Below, one piece after another: positions 48,563-56,391 of a DNA stretch of 64,000 bases. Under the pieces are notes generated by a model. The model saw only the letters and a program-made list of their open reading frames with translations, did no database searches and was not told where the DNA came from. This DNA comes from Streptomyces sp. Ru71 (GTDB lineage: Bacteria; Actinomycetota; Actinomycetes; Streptomycetales; Streptomycetaceae). The stretch is taken from positions 16,300-80,299 of the forward strand of contig NZ_PQSS01000033.1 of the NCBI RefSeq assembly GCF_002920535.1, written 5' to 3'. The first letter of the stretch is position 1. The number at the start of each line of letters is the position of its first letter. The position numbers and the translations under genes were made by a program.

Positions 48563-50943
48563 GTCCTGCTCCCTGCCTCGGTGCGGGCGCGTGTGGCGGT
48601 GTCGCGGCGGGCGACGAGGGTGACGCGGGCCGCGGCGGTCTTGAACAGCGGCTGCTTGGAGACGGGGTCCCAGTCGGTGATCGTCGTCTCGTTGGCGGCG
48701 CGGCCGGGGCCGTCGTCGGGCGGGCGGTGGCCCTGCGGGGTGTCCCAGTAGCCGTAGTGGAAGGGCACGAAGACGGTGCCGTCGCGCATGGCGGTGGTGC
48801 GCAGCCGGGCCCGGATCGCGCCGCGCGGGGTGGTGACCTGGACCAGGTCGCCGTCGGCCAGGCCCTGCCGGGAGGCCTCCTCGGGGGACATCTCGGCCCA
48901 CACGTCGGGGGCGGCGGCGTTCAGCTCCGGGGCGCGGCCGGTCTTGGTGCGGGTGTGGAAGTGGTACACCGTGCGGCCGGTGATCAGCAGCAGCGGGTGC
49001 TCCGGTGAGGTGCCCTCGTGCGGCGGGACGTACTCGGCGGCCCTGAGGACCGCCTTGCCGTCCGGGTTGAGGGAGCGGTACTCGACGGGTTCCACGGTGG
49101 CGCCGGTGACCAGGTCCTTGCCGTAGCTCTCACAGGCGTCGGGGTGGGCGAAGGGGAAGCCGTCGGTATAGAGGCGGGCGGTGCCCTCGGGGCTGTCCGG
49201 GGTGCACGGCCACTGGATGCCGCCGTCGCGCAGCTTGTCGTAGCTCAGGCCGGTGTAGTCGCACAGCCGGCCCGCGCTGCAGCGCTGCCAGGCCTCGAAG
49301 GCCGACTCGGGGTCGTGCCAGGTGATCAGCGGGCCGCCGTCCTTGTCGCGGAAATCCATCCGGCGGGCGTACTCCAGGAAGATGTCGAGGTCGGGGCGGG
49401 CCTCGCCGGGCGGTTCGACGGCCTTTTCCGCGAGGTGCACGGTGCGGTCGGCGTTGGTGAGGGTGCCGGTCTTCTCGCCCCAGGTGGCCGCGGGCAGGAC
49501 GACGTCGGCGAGCTGGGCGGTCTCGGTGAGGAACAGGTCCTGCACGACGACGAACAGCCGCTCCTGGGCGAGGATCGAGCGGATGCGGGACAGCTCGGGC
49601 AGGGAGACGGCGGGGTTGGTGCCGGAGATCCACAGCATGCGGAGGGAGCCCTGTTCGGCGTAGCGGAACATCTGCATGGCGTGCGTGGGCGGGCCGTGGT
49701 GCGGGATCTTCTCGGGGGTGACGTTCCAGATGCGCGCCAGTTCCTCGACGTGCTCGTCGTTCTGCCAGTTGCGGAAGCCCGGCAGGTCGCCGTCGGCACC
49801 GCACTCGCGGGTGTTCTCGGCGCTGGGCTGGCCGTTCATCTGCAGCAGGCCGCAGCCCGGCCGGCCGAGCATGCCGCGGATCAGGTGGAGGTTGTTCACC
49901 TGGACGGCGGCCGCGGTGGCCTGGTGGGACTGGTAGACGCCCTGCAGGACGGTGGAGGTCAGCCGCTCGGCGCCGCCGAGGATCTCGGCCGCGCCCTGGA
50001 TGGCGGCGGCCGGGACGTCGCAGATGCCGGCGGCCCAGCGCGGGGTGCACGGCTCCACCATGGCGGCCAGTTCCTCGAAGCCGACGGTGTTGCGCTCGAT
50101 GTAGTCGCGGTCGACGCGGCCGGTGCGGATGATCTCGTGCAACAGGGCGTTGAGCAGGGCCACGTTGGTGCCGGGGCGCGGGGCGAGGTGGACCTCGGCC
50201 CGGCGGGCCACCGCCGTGTGCCGGGGGTCGACGCAGACCAGGCGGGGCGGCGTCGGTCCCTCCAGCCGGTCCAGGACGCGCGCCCACAGCACGGTCTGCG
50301 TCTCGGCCATGTTGTGCCCGAACAGGGCGATGGTGTCGGCGTGGTCGAAGTCCTCGTACGACCCGGGCTGCCCGTCGCAGCCGAAGGTCTCCTTGAGCGC
50401 CTCGGCGGCGGTGGCGGTGCACAGCCGGGTGTTGCCGTCGAGGTGGTTGGTGCCGATGCCGGCCTTGGCCAGCACGGCGAGGGTGTAGTACTCCTCCAGG
50501 AACAGCTGGCCGGTGGTGTAGAAGCCGATCGAGCCGGGGCCTTTGGTGTCGAGGAGTTCCCGGCTGCGGGTGGCGAGGCGGTCCATGGCGGTGTCCCAGT
50601 CGCACTCGACGAGCCGCCCGTCCCGGCGCACCAGGGGCCGGGTGAGCCGGTCGGCCGAGTGGTTGGCCTGCCAGCCGTACAGGTCCTTGGGGCCGAGGCG
50701 GCCCCGGTTGACCCGGTCGCCGGGCCGGCCCCGCACGCCGGCGATCCGGCCCTGGGCCACGGCGATGTCCATGGCGTCGCCGTTGGAGTGCAGCACGGAC
50801 GCGGCGGGCACCCAGCGCTCGATGTCGTCCTCGGTGACGCCGTCGGCCAGGCGCTGGTCGACGCGTTCCGGCCAGGGGGTGCCGGGCGCGTAGGGGGTCC
50901 GGGCTCCCCAGGGGTCCTGGATGCGGTCGTTCGGTCGGGACAC
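48559..50943 (-). CDS. Molybdopterin oxidoreductase lacking the [4Fe-4S] ligands
   Basis: A 794-residue member of the DMSO reductase/assimilatory nitrate reductase superfamily. The molybdenum-ligand region NTRLCTATAAEALKETFG (Cys175) and the bis-MGD-binding segments (FGHNMAETQTVLWARVLD, CVDPRHTAVARRAEVHLAPRPGTNVALLNALL, ISGTNPAVSLPEL, LLLITGRTVYHFHTRTKTGR, WAEMSPEEASRQGLADGDLVQV) are intact. The N-terminal iron-sulfur motif is not: where C-x2-C-x3-C-x27-C is expected, residues 49, 52, 56 and 84 are Ser, His, Asp and Gly (ASVLHSNGDAMD and GRLGPKD). So electrons would have to enter the cofactor by another route. No Tat signal, so cytoplasmic. GTG-free ATG start at 50943. Confidence 0.93.
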   Translation of the reverse strand: MSRPNDRIQDPWGARTPYAPGTPWPERVDQRLADGVTEDDIERWVPAASVLHSNGDAMDIAVAQGRIAGVRGRPGDRVNRGRLGPKDLYGWQANHSADRLTRPLVRRDGRLVECDWDTAMDRLATRSRELLDTKGPGSIGFYTTGQLFLEEYYTLAVLAKAGIGTNHLDGNTRLCTATAAEALKETFGCDGQPGSYEDFDHADTIALFGHNMAETQTVLWARVLDRLEGPTPPRLVCVDPRHTAVARRAEVHLAPRPGTNVALLNALLHEIIRTGRVDRDYIERNTVGFEELAAMVEPCTPRWAAGICDVPAAAIQGAAEILGGAERLTSTVLQGVYQSHQATAAAVQVNNLHLIRGMLGRPGCGLLQMNGQPSAENTRECGADGDLPGFRNWQNDEHVEELARIWNVTPEKIPHHGPPTHAMQMFRYAEQGSLRMLWISGTNPAVSLPELSRIRSILAQERLFVVVQDLFLTETAQLADVVLPAATWGEKTGTLTNADRTVHLAEKAVEPPGEARPDLDIFLEYARRMDFRDKDGGPLITWHDPESAFEAWQRCSAGRLCDYTGLSYDKLRDGGIQWPCTPDSPEGTARLYTDGFPFAHPDACESYGKDLVTGATVEPVEYRSLNPDGKAVLRAAEYVPPHEGTSPEHPLLLITGRTVYHFHTRTKTGRAPELNAAAPDVWAEMSPEEASRQGLADGDLVQVTTPRGAIRARLRTTAMRDGTVFVPFHYGYWDTPQGHRPPDDGPGRAANETTITDWDPVSKQPLFKTAAARVTLVARRDTATRARTEAGSRT

Positions 50944-51073
50944 GGTGTACCTCCGCCGGGCGGGTGGGACGGGCGGCGAGTACCCTCACTCCCCCTCGCC
51001 ATCACTTCCGTATAGCAGAATTTAGATTTCGCATCACGGCATACTAGGGTCGCCGCATCGACCAGCCACAGGG

Positions 51074-51540
51074 GAACTGCCCAGCGCCGTCTATATCCAG
51101 GGCGACGTGGCCGACCCGGCGGACGCCCGCGGATCGTGCGGAGCGCCGCCGACGCCTGCGGGCGGCTGGACATCCTCGTCAACAACGCGGGCACCACCCG
51201 CTTCATCCCGTCGGCGGAACTCTCGGCCACCCGCGCGCTGGGCAGCTCCGTCCCCTGCGCGGTGAGCAAGGCGGCGCTGAACCATCTCACCCGGCTGCTC
51301 GCCGCCCAGCTCGGCCCCCGCATCCGGGTCAACGCCGTCGCGCCGGGCCTCATCGGCACGCCCTGGTACGACGAGGCCGAGCGGTTCTGGGAGGACTCCC
51401 GCGACTGGATCACCGCGAACACGCCGCTGCGCCGCGTCGGCGGCCCCGAGGACGTCGCCGAGGCCGTGCTGGACCTGACCCGGGCCGCGTACACGACCGG
51501 TGACGTCCTCACCGTGGACGGCGGCCGGCACATCGTCTGA
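51074..51540 (+). pseudogene. Short-chain dehydrogenase remnant
   Basis: A decayed SDR. The Rossmann glycine motif and first about 55 residues are missing; the remnant begins LPSAVYIQGDVADPADAR (from 51074). A 1-base deletion near 51130 shifts the frame before IVRSAADACGRLDILVNNAG. About 60 residues that normally follow NNAG and include the catalytic Ser are deleted (TTRFIPSAELSATRALGSS). The catalytic Tyr of Y-x3-K is Cys (CAVSK). The 3' end (NAVAPGLIGTPWYDEAERF to VDGGRHIV) is well preserved, so decay is recent. No function expected. Confidence 0.85.
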
Positions 51541-51716
51541 ACCGCCGCCGCCACCGCCCGGAACTCACCCGCGTGGTCCGCACGAGTCGCGGCGGTGCGG
51601 GGAGCGGCCCAGGATCGGACGCAGGCCGGCTGTGCCGGCGTCAGCGCTGTCCGTTCCTCCCCGTTCCCCGTTCCCCTCCTCGTGTTCCGCTGTCCCGTGA
51701 AGGAGACGTGCGCCAG

Positions 51717-52844
51717 ATGACCACCACCTCAGAACGACCGCCGGCGCGGCAGGTGTCGCAGCGGGTCTCCCAGTCCGTGTTCGACGGCTCCAGGCTGCGG
51801 GTCGTCCTGCTGGTGGACGTCAACGACGGCGCCCAGCAGCAGTTCCTGGAGGCCTACGAGCAGCTGTGCCACCATGTCGCGTCCGTCCCCGGACACGTCA
51901 GCGACCAGCTGTGCCAGTCGATCGAGAACCCTTCCCAGTGGCTCATCACGAGCGAGTGGGAGAGCGCCCCGCCGTTCCTCGCCTGGGTCAACAGCGAGGA
52001 GCACGTGCGGATGGTGCGGCCGCTGCACGGCTGCGTCCGTGACACCCGCTCGCTGCGCTTCCACGTGGTGCGCGAGACCAGCGGGGAGGCGCCGGGCACC
52101 GCCGGGCAGCTCCAGGCCTCCCCCCGGATCGGCGACGGCATCATCCGGCACGCGCTGACCTTCACGGTCAAGCCGGGCAGCGAGCAGGCCGTGGCGAAGA
52201 TCCTCGCCGACTACGCCTCGCCCGAGCCGCACGTCGACGACACCACCCGGCTGTGCCGCACCTCCCTGTTCATGCACGGCAACCGGGTCGTACGGGCCAT
52301 CGAGGTGCGCGGCGACCTGCTCGCGGCCCTGCGCCACGTGGCACGCCAGCCGCAGGTGCGGGCTGTCGAGGAGGCCATCAACCCGCATCTGGAGCAGGAC
52401 CGGGACCTGGACGACCCGGACTCCGCCCGGGTGTTCTTCACGCGCGCCGCGCTGCCGGCCGTCCACCATGTGACGACGGACCAGGGGCAGGGCGCCGAAG
52501 GAGAACGGCACGCGCTGTACTACCCGGCCCGGCCCGGTGAGGGCATGCGCCTGGCCCAGCTGCTCGCGCAGCGCGACGAGGCGGCGGCGGAGGACCCGCG
52601 CAACCCGGTCCTGCGCAGCACGATCTTCCAGCGCGACGAGATCGTCGTACGGCTGCTCGACGTGCGTGGCGGTCTGGAGGCCGACGCCGGGCGGGTGCTG
52701 GGTCTGACGGACGCGCGGCAGGTGGCCGATCTGACCACGCTGCTGGACGGCGAGGGCGCCGTGTCCGACGGCGTGGACCTGCGGAAGGTCGTGGCGCTGG
52801 CCCGGATGGAGCCGATCACGGACCGCTGCTCCCCCGAGGAGTGA
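51717..52844 (+). CDS. SchA/CurD-like domain protein
   Basis: A 375-residue protein of the SchA/CurD-like family, which is known from spore-pigment polyketide clusters (whiE ORFI, curD, schA). It contains two antibiotic-biosynthesis-monooxygenase-like ferredoxin folds (about 25-125, RVVLLVDVNDGAQQQFLEAYEQLCHHVASVPGHVS, and about 145-245, IIRHALTFTVKPGSEQAVAKILADY) and a third, weaker unit (about 275-350). The exact chemistry is unknown. Unlike the classical clusters, no ketosynthase, chain-length factor or acyl carrier is encoded in this window. The ATG at 51717 follows AAGGAGACGTGCGCCAG. It is opposite an O-methyltransferase gene, with a shared terminator between. Confidence 0.85.
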   Translation: MTTTSERPPARQVSQRVSQSVFDGSRLRVVLLVDVNDGAQQQFLEAYEQLCHHVASVPGHVSDQLCQSIENPSQWLITSEWESAPPFLAWVNSEEHVRMVRPLHGCVRDTRSLRFHVVRETSGEAPGTAGQLQASPRIGDGIIRHALTFTVKPGSEQAVAKILADYASPEPHVDDTTRLCRTSLFMHGNRVVRAIEVRGDLLAALRHVARQPQVRAVEEAINPHLEQDRDLDDPDSARVFFTRAALPAVHHVTTDQGQGAEGERHALYYPARPGEGMRLAQLLAQRDEAAAEDPRNPVLRSTIFQRDEIVVRLLDVRGGLEADAGRVLGLTDARQVADLTTLLDGEGAVSDGVDLRKVVALARMEPITDRCSPEE

Positions 52845-52859
52845 CGCGACCCGACGCAC

Positions 52860-52898
52860 ACGACGGAGGCGGGACCCGAGCGGTCCCGCCTCCGTCGT
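52860..52898 (+). terminator. Strong bidirectional terminator between the SchA/CurD-like and O-methyltransferase genes
   Basis: A perfect 17-bp stem: 52860-52876 pairs with 52882-52898 around a 5-nt loop (CGAGC). It lies 16 bases after one stop and 20 bases from the other, between two convergent genes, so it can serve both. Confidence 0.9.
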
Positions 52899-52917
52899 GC
52901 CTTGGGTGGCCCGCCGG

Positions 52918-53946
52918 TCAGCGGGGCACGGTGCAGTCGAACGCGTGCAGATAGGGGTTGACCGGGCTGATGTCGTCGATGACGAGCCCGGCTGCCGTCA
53001 GCCGGCTCACCATGCTGTCGGTGGTGTGCTTGGCGCCGCCGACGTTCATCAGCAGGAGCAGGTCCATGGCCGTGCTGAACCGCATCGACGGGGTGTCGTC
53101 GACGAGGTTCTCGATCACGACGACCCGGGTGCCCGGACCGCCCGCCTCGACGACGTTGCGCAGGCACCGGGCGGTGCTCTCGTCGTCCCACTCCAGGATG
53201 TTCTTGATGATGTAGACGTCCGCCTTCACCGGGATCGCCACCCGGCAGTCGCCGGGGACGATGCTCACCCGGTCGGCGAGGGAGCCGCCCGGGCGCAGGC
53301 GCGGGTCGGCGTTCTCCACCACGCCGGGCAGGTCGAGCAGGGTGCCCCGCATCTCCGGGTACTTCTCCAGGAAGCCGGCGACCACATGCCCCTGGCCGCC
53401 GCCGATGTCGGCCACCGACGAGCTCCCCGAAAGATCGAGCAGCTCGGTGACGTCCCGCGCCGACTGACGGCTGGAGGTCGTCATGGCCTGGTTGAAGACG
53501 GCCGCCGACTCGGGGGCGTCCTCGTGGAGATAGGTGAAGAACTCCTTGCCGTAGAGGTCCTCGACGACGTTGCGGCCGGTGCGTACGGCCTCGTCGAGGC
53601 GGGGCCAGGCGTCCCAGGTCCACGGCTCGGTGCACCACAGGGTGATGGCGCGCAGGCTGTGCGGGTCGTCCTCGCGCAGCAGCCGGGACATATCGGTGTG
53701 CGCGAACGTGCCGTCCGCCTGCTCGGCGAAGACGCCGTAGCAGGTCAGGGCGCGCAGCAGCCGCCGCAGCGGCTTGGGTTCGGTCTTCACGGCGGCCGCG
53801 AGGTCCTCCACGGCCATGGGGGATTCACCGAGGGCGTCGGCGACGCCCAGCCGGGCGGCCGCGCGGAGGGCGGCGGCGCACGCCGCCCCGAACACGAGCT
53901 CCCTGAGCCGCATGGGCGGCGGTGGGGCGGTCTGTGCGGTCGTCAT
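52918..53946 (-). CDS. SAM-dependent O-methyltransferase (acetylserotonin/TcmN-like)
   Basis: A 342-residue class I methyltransferase. A dimerisation domain (about 12-110; ELVFGAACAAALRAAARLGVADAL) is followed by the SAM-binding motif VADIGGGQGHVVAGFLEKYPEMRGTLLDLPGVV (about 180-212), the post-motif DVYIIKNILEWDDESTARCLRNV and VVIENLVDDT. The MNVGGAKHTTDSM stretch is the usual substrate-proximal part with a His. It would methylate a phenolic or enolic hydroxyl, typically of a polyketide. Its position opposite the SchA/CurD-like gene suggests a joint function in pigment or aromatic polyketide tailoring, but that is inference. Confidence 0.9.
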   Translation of the reverse strand: MTTAQTAPPPPMRLRELVFGAACAAALRAAARLGVADALGESPMAVEDLAAAVKTEPKPLRRLLRALTCYGVFAEQADGTFAHTDMSRLLREDDPHSLRAITLWCTEPWTWDAWPRLDEAVRTGRNVVEDLYGKEFFTYLHEDAPESAAVFNQAMTTSSRQSARDVTELLDLSGSSSVADIGGGQGHVVAGFLEKYPEMRGTLLDLPGVVENADPRLRPGGSLADRVSIVPGDCRVAIPVKADVYIIKNILEWDDESTARCLRNVVEAGGPGTRVVVIENLVDDTPSMRFSTAMDLLLLMNVGGAKHTTDSMVSRLTAAGLVIDDISPVNPYLHAFDCTVPR

Positions 53947-53994
53947 GCGCCGCCTTCCTTCCTGTCCGGGTTCACCGGACGTCGGGTCCGGGGG

Positions 53995-55050
53995 TCAGCA
54001 CAGGCCGGCGGGCCGGGAGGCCGCGCAGGCGTTGCCGGTGAAGGTGTTGGTCTTGGCGGTCTCGCCGTTGACCAGGTCGGCCGGGGAGTTGGCGGACAGC
54101 CTGTTGTCCCGGATCGTGTTCCGCTCGCTGGTGGCGCCGACCATGCTCTTGTACAGCACGATGCCGCCGGACAGCGGCGAGGTGCCGGCGTTGCCGGTGA
54201 TCTCGTTGCCGGTCACGAGGACCTTCTCGGCGCCGGTCAGCACGATGCCGGAGCCCTGCAGGGCGGGCAGCCGCTCGGTCTTGGGGCAGGACTTGTTGTT
54301 CTGCGTGATGCGGTTGTCCGCGACGGTGAGGTCGCCGGCCTTGGGCTTGTTCTCGTCGCCGACGACGAAGACGCCCGCGCAGTTGCCGGTGACGCCGTTG
54401 TGGGCGACGGTCAGGTTGCGCAGCCGGCGCACGGTGACGCCGATCCGGTTGTCCTGCAGCCGGTTGTACTCGACGACCGTGCCCTGGGTGTTCGTCGCGC
54501 CCGCTTCGGCCTTGATGGCGTTGGCGAGGAACAGGCCGGCGTCCCCGTTGCCCCGGGCGGTGTTGTGCACGAACACGCCGCGCACGGAGCGTTCCTGGGC
54601 GATGCCCCACACCCCGTTCTTCACGGCGCTCACCCGGCGCACCGTCAGGCCGTCGGTGGCCAGGGCGAACACGCCGGAGTTGGGGAAGCCGGTGACGGTG
54701 AGGGAGGCGATGGTGACGCCCTTGAGGGTGTGGCCCTTGGTGCCGACCACGCAGACGCCGTTGCCGTTCTGGGCGCAGGCGTTCGCCTTCTTGTCGGTGC
54801 CCGGCTTGATCACCGTGTCCCGGCCCTTGCCGCGCAGGGTCAGGTTGGGGGTCGTCACCTTCACGCTCTCGTGGTAGGTGCCGGGGGCGACGAGCACGGT
54901 ATCGCCGGGACGTGCGGCGTCCACGGCCTTCTGGATCGACTGCCCGGGATGCACGACGAGCGTGTGCGGCTGCACGGGCGGCGCCGCCCCGATGCCCGCA
55001 CCGGCCAGCACGGCGGTGCATGCCAGGTAGGAGAAGTGGCGTTTCATCAT
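53995..55050 (-). CDS. Secreted right-handed parallel beta-helix protein
   Basis: A 351-residue (350 from the second ATG) extracellular beta-helix protein. The signal peptide HFSYLACTAVLAGAGIGAA (about 4-23) is followed by the DUF1565/NosD-type opening VHPGQSIQKAVDAARPGDTVLVAPGTYHESV, then stacked coils rich in Asn and Gly (NGVTGNCAGVFV, NRITQNNKSC, GNEITGNAGTSPLSGG, RDNRLSAN). Three Cys pairs may stabilise it. No clear ribosome site lies before the tandem ATG codons (55050 and 55047), so it may be leaderless. Function: polysaccharide binding or lyase is possible, not shown. Confidence 0.85.
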   Translation of the reverse strand: MMKRHFSYLACTAVLAGAGIGAAPPVQPHTLVVHPGQSIQKAVDAARPGDTVLVAPGTYHESVKVTTPNLTLRGKGRDTVIKPGTDKKANACAQNGNGVCVVGTKGHTLKGVTIASLTVTGFPNSGVFALATDGLTVRRVSAVKNGVWGIAQERSVRGVFVHNTARGNGDAGLFLANAIKAEAGATNTQGTVVEYNRLQDNRIGVTVRRLRNLTVAHNGVTGNCAGVFVVGDENKPKAGDLTVADNRITQNNKSCPKTERLPALQGSGIVLTGAEKVLVTGNEITGNAGTSPLSGGIVLYKSMVGATSERNTIRDNRLSANSPADLVNGETAKTNTFTGNACAASRPAGLC

Positions 55051-55272
55051 ATATGGCACGGTATGACCGACTGGCCCACACTCCCCCGGTTTCGCCCGTC
55101 CGGGGGCGTGTCCCGAGCAACCCCGGGCCGCTGGGGCGAACCACCGGCTCGGGCGAGGTGCGCCGCCCGGTTGCCTCGCCCTCGGGGTGCACACCACCCC
55201 GCGAGCGTCGGATCGGCTTCGCCCGGTGGCCCTTCCCTGCCCACCGGCCCACGGGATGCGCGGCCTGCCACG

Positions 55273-55283
55273 CCCCCCCCCCC
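55273..55283. repeat. Homopolymer of 11 C
   Basis: An uninterrupted C11 run in the 255-base gap between the C45 peptidase gene and the beta-helix gene, 23 bases beyond the C45 stop. Length variation or sequencing error is likely at such a run; it is outside coding sequence. Confidence 0.9.
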
Positions 55284-55305
55284 GCCGACAGGGGCGGCAG
55301 TTGGG

Positions 55306-56391
55306 TCAGCGCACCGGCGCCCTGGTCGTCGTCCACGTGGTCGGGCCTGCCGTGCACGGGCTGCCCTTGTGGACCGTCAGGTGCCGCTCGGTGGCGTCGA
55401 GCGCGACCGTGGCCAGCGTCGCCCAGCGGGTGCCCAGGTCACCGCCGTCCGGGGCGTGGCAGCACACCTGGGCGCCGTCCTCGTCTCCGTGTGCGGTGAG
55501 CAGGTCCGCCAGTTCGCCGGGACCGGCGGGGGCGCCGCGGCCGAGCACGCGCCGGCTGAGCAGGCGGTGGCGTTCGTACGTCTCCGGCTCCCGTCGGCCG
55601 CGCAGTTCCCCGGCGGCGAGGCCGGGGGCGAGGAAGTGGTTGGTGCGCACCAGCCATCCCTCGGCGCCGGGCTCGACGACCGCGCTTCCGGCCGCGCTCA
55701 GCTCGACCGACGCCGCCCGGTCCGCGGTCACCACGGTGAGGACCGTGGACGCGGACACGGGGGCGTCGGCGAGCAGGGCGAGCGCCTGCTCGAAGGAGCC
55801 CGCCTCGCCCAGCACCTGACGGGCGACCAGGTGGACGGGCACCCCGCCGGCCCCGTCGTCGCGGTGGCCGAGGATGTTGAACAGCACGCCGACCCCGGCG
55901 TCATTCACGCCGATCTTGGCGAGGATGCCGTGCTCGGTGATGCCGGCGAAGCTCCGCGCGCCTCCGGTGACGGTCTGGATGTGCCAGGCGTCGGCCAGCT
56001 CCTCGTGCCAGTCCCAGCACTGGCCGCCGGCCGTGGGGGCACCGACGCGCACGACGGTGGAGCACTCGCCGGTGCGCGGGGCGCCGGCCTCGGCCAGGAT
56101 CTCGGTGCGCGCGTTGAGCGCGGCGACGGTCCACAGCGGCACCCCGGCGCCCTCGGCGACGCCTTCCATCTCCTCGACGAGTGCGGGCGCCCAGGCCCGG
56201 GTCGCCGCGACCGAGCGTTCGGCGAGCTCGGGGACGTCGATCGTCCGCCGGTGCTGGGCGGCGAGGGTGGTGAACAGCCGGTCGTATACGGCCCAGGAGC
56301 GGGCGATCCCGGCGCGGGCTTGGCGTCCGCGGTCGTATCCGCGCCGCTTGGGGGTGTCCCCGCCGATGTTCAGGATGCCGGGGCGGTTCAC
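55306..56391 (-). CDS. C45-family Ntn hydrolase (acyl-CoA:6-APA acyltransferase-like)
   Basis: A 361-residue putative N-terminal-nucleophile amidohydrolase of peptidase family C45. The predicted autoproteolysis site and nucleophile is Cys110 in RTGECSTVVRV, preceded by LWTVAALNARTEIL and followed by GQCWDWHEEL and GITEHGILAKIGVNDAGVGVLFN. Later conserved segments are RTNHFLAPGLA and RHRLLSRRVL. The family includes isopenicillin-N acyltransferase and several peptide or amide hydrolases; specificity here is unknown. GTG start at 56391 overlaps the permease stop by 4 bases, so uptake and hydrolysis are coupled. Confidence 0.9.
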   Translation of the reverse strand: MNRPGILNIGGDTPKRRGYDRGRQARAGIARSWAVYDRLFTTLAAQHRRTIDVPELAERSVAATRAWAPALVEEMEGVAEGAGVPLWTVAALNARTEILAEAGAPRTGECSTVVRVGAPTAGGQCWDWHEELADAWHIQTVTGGARSFAGITEHGILAKIGVNDAGVGVLFNILGHRDDGAGGVPVHLVARQVLGEAGSFEQALALLADAPVSASTVLTVVTADRAASVELSAAGSAVVEPGAEGWLVRTNHFLAPGLAAGELRGRREPETYERHRLLSRRVLGRGAPAGPGELADLLTAHGDEDGAQVCCHAPDGGDLGTRWATLATVALDATERHLTVHKGSPCTAGPTTWTTTRAPVR

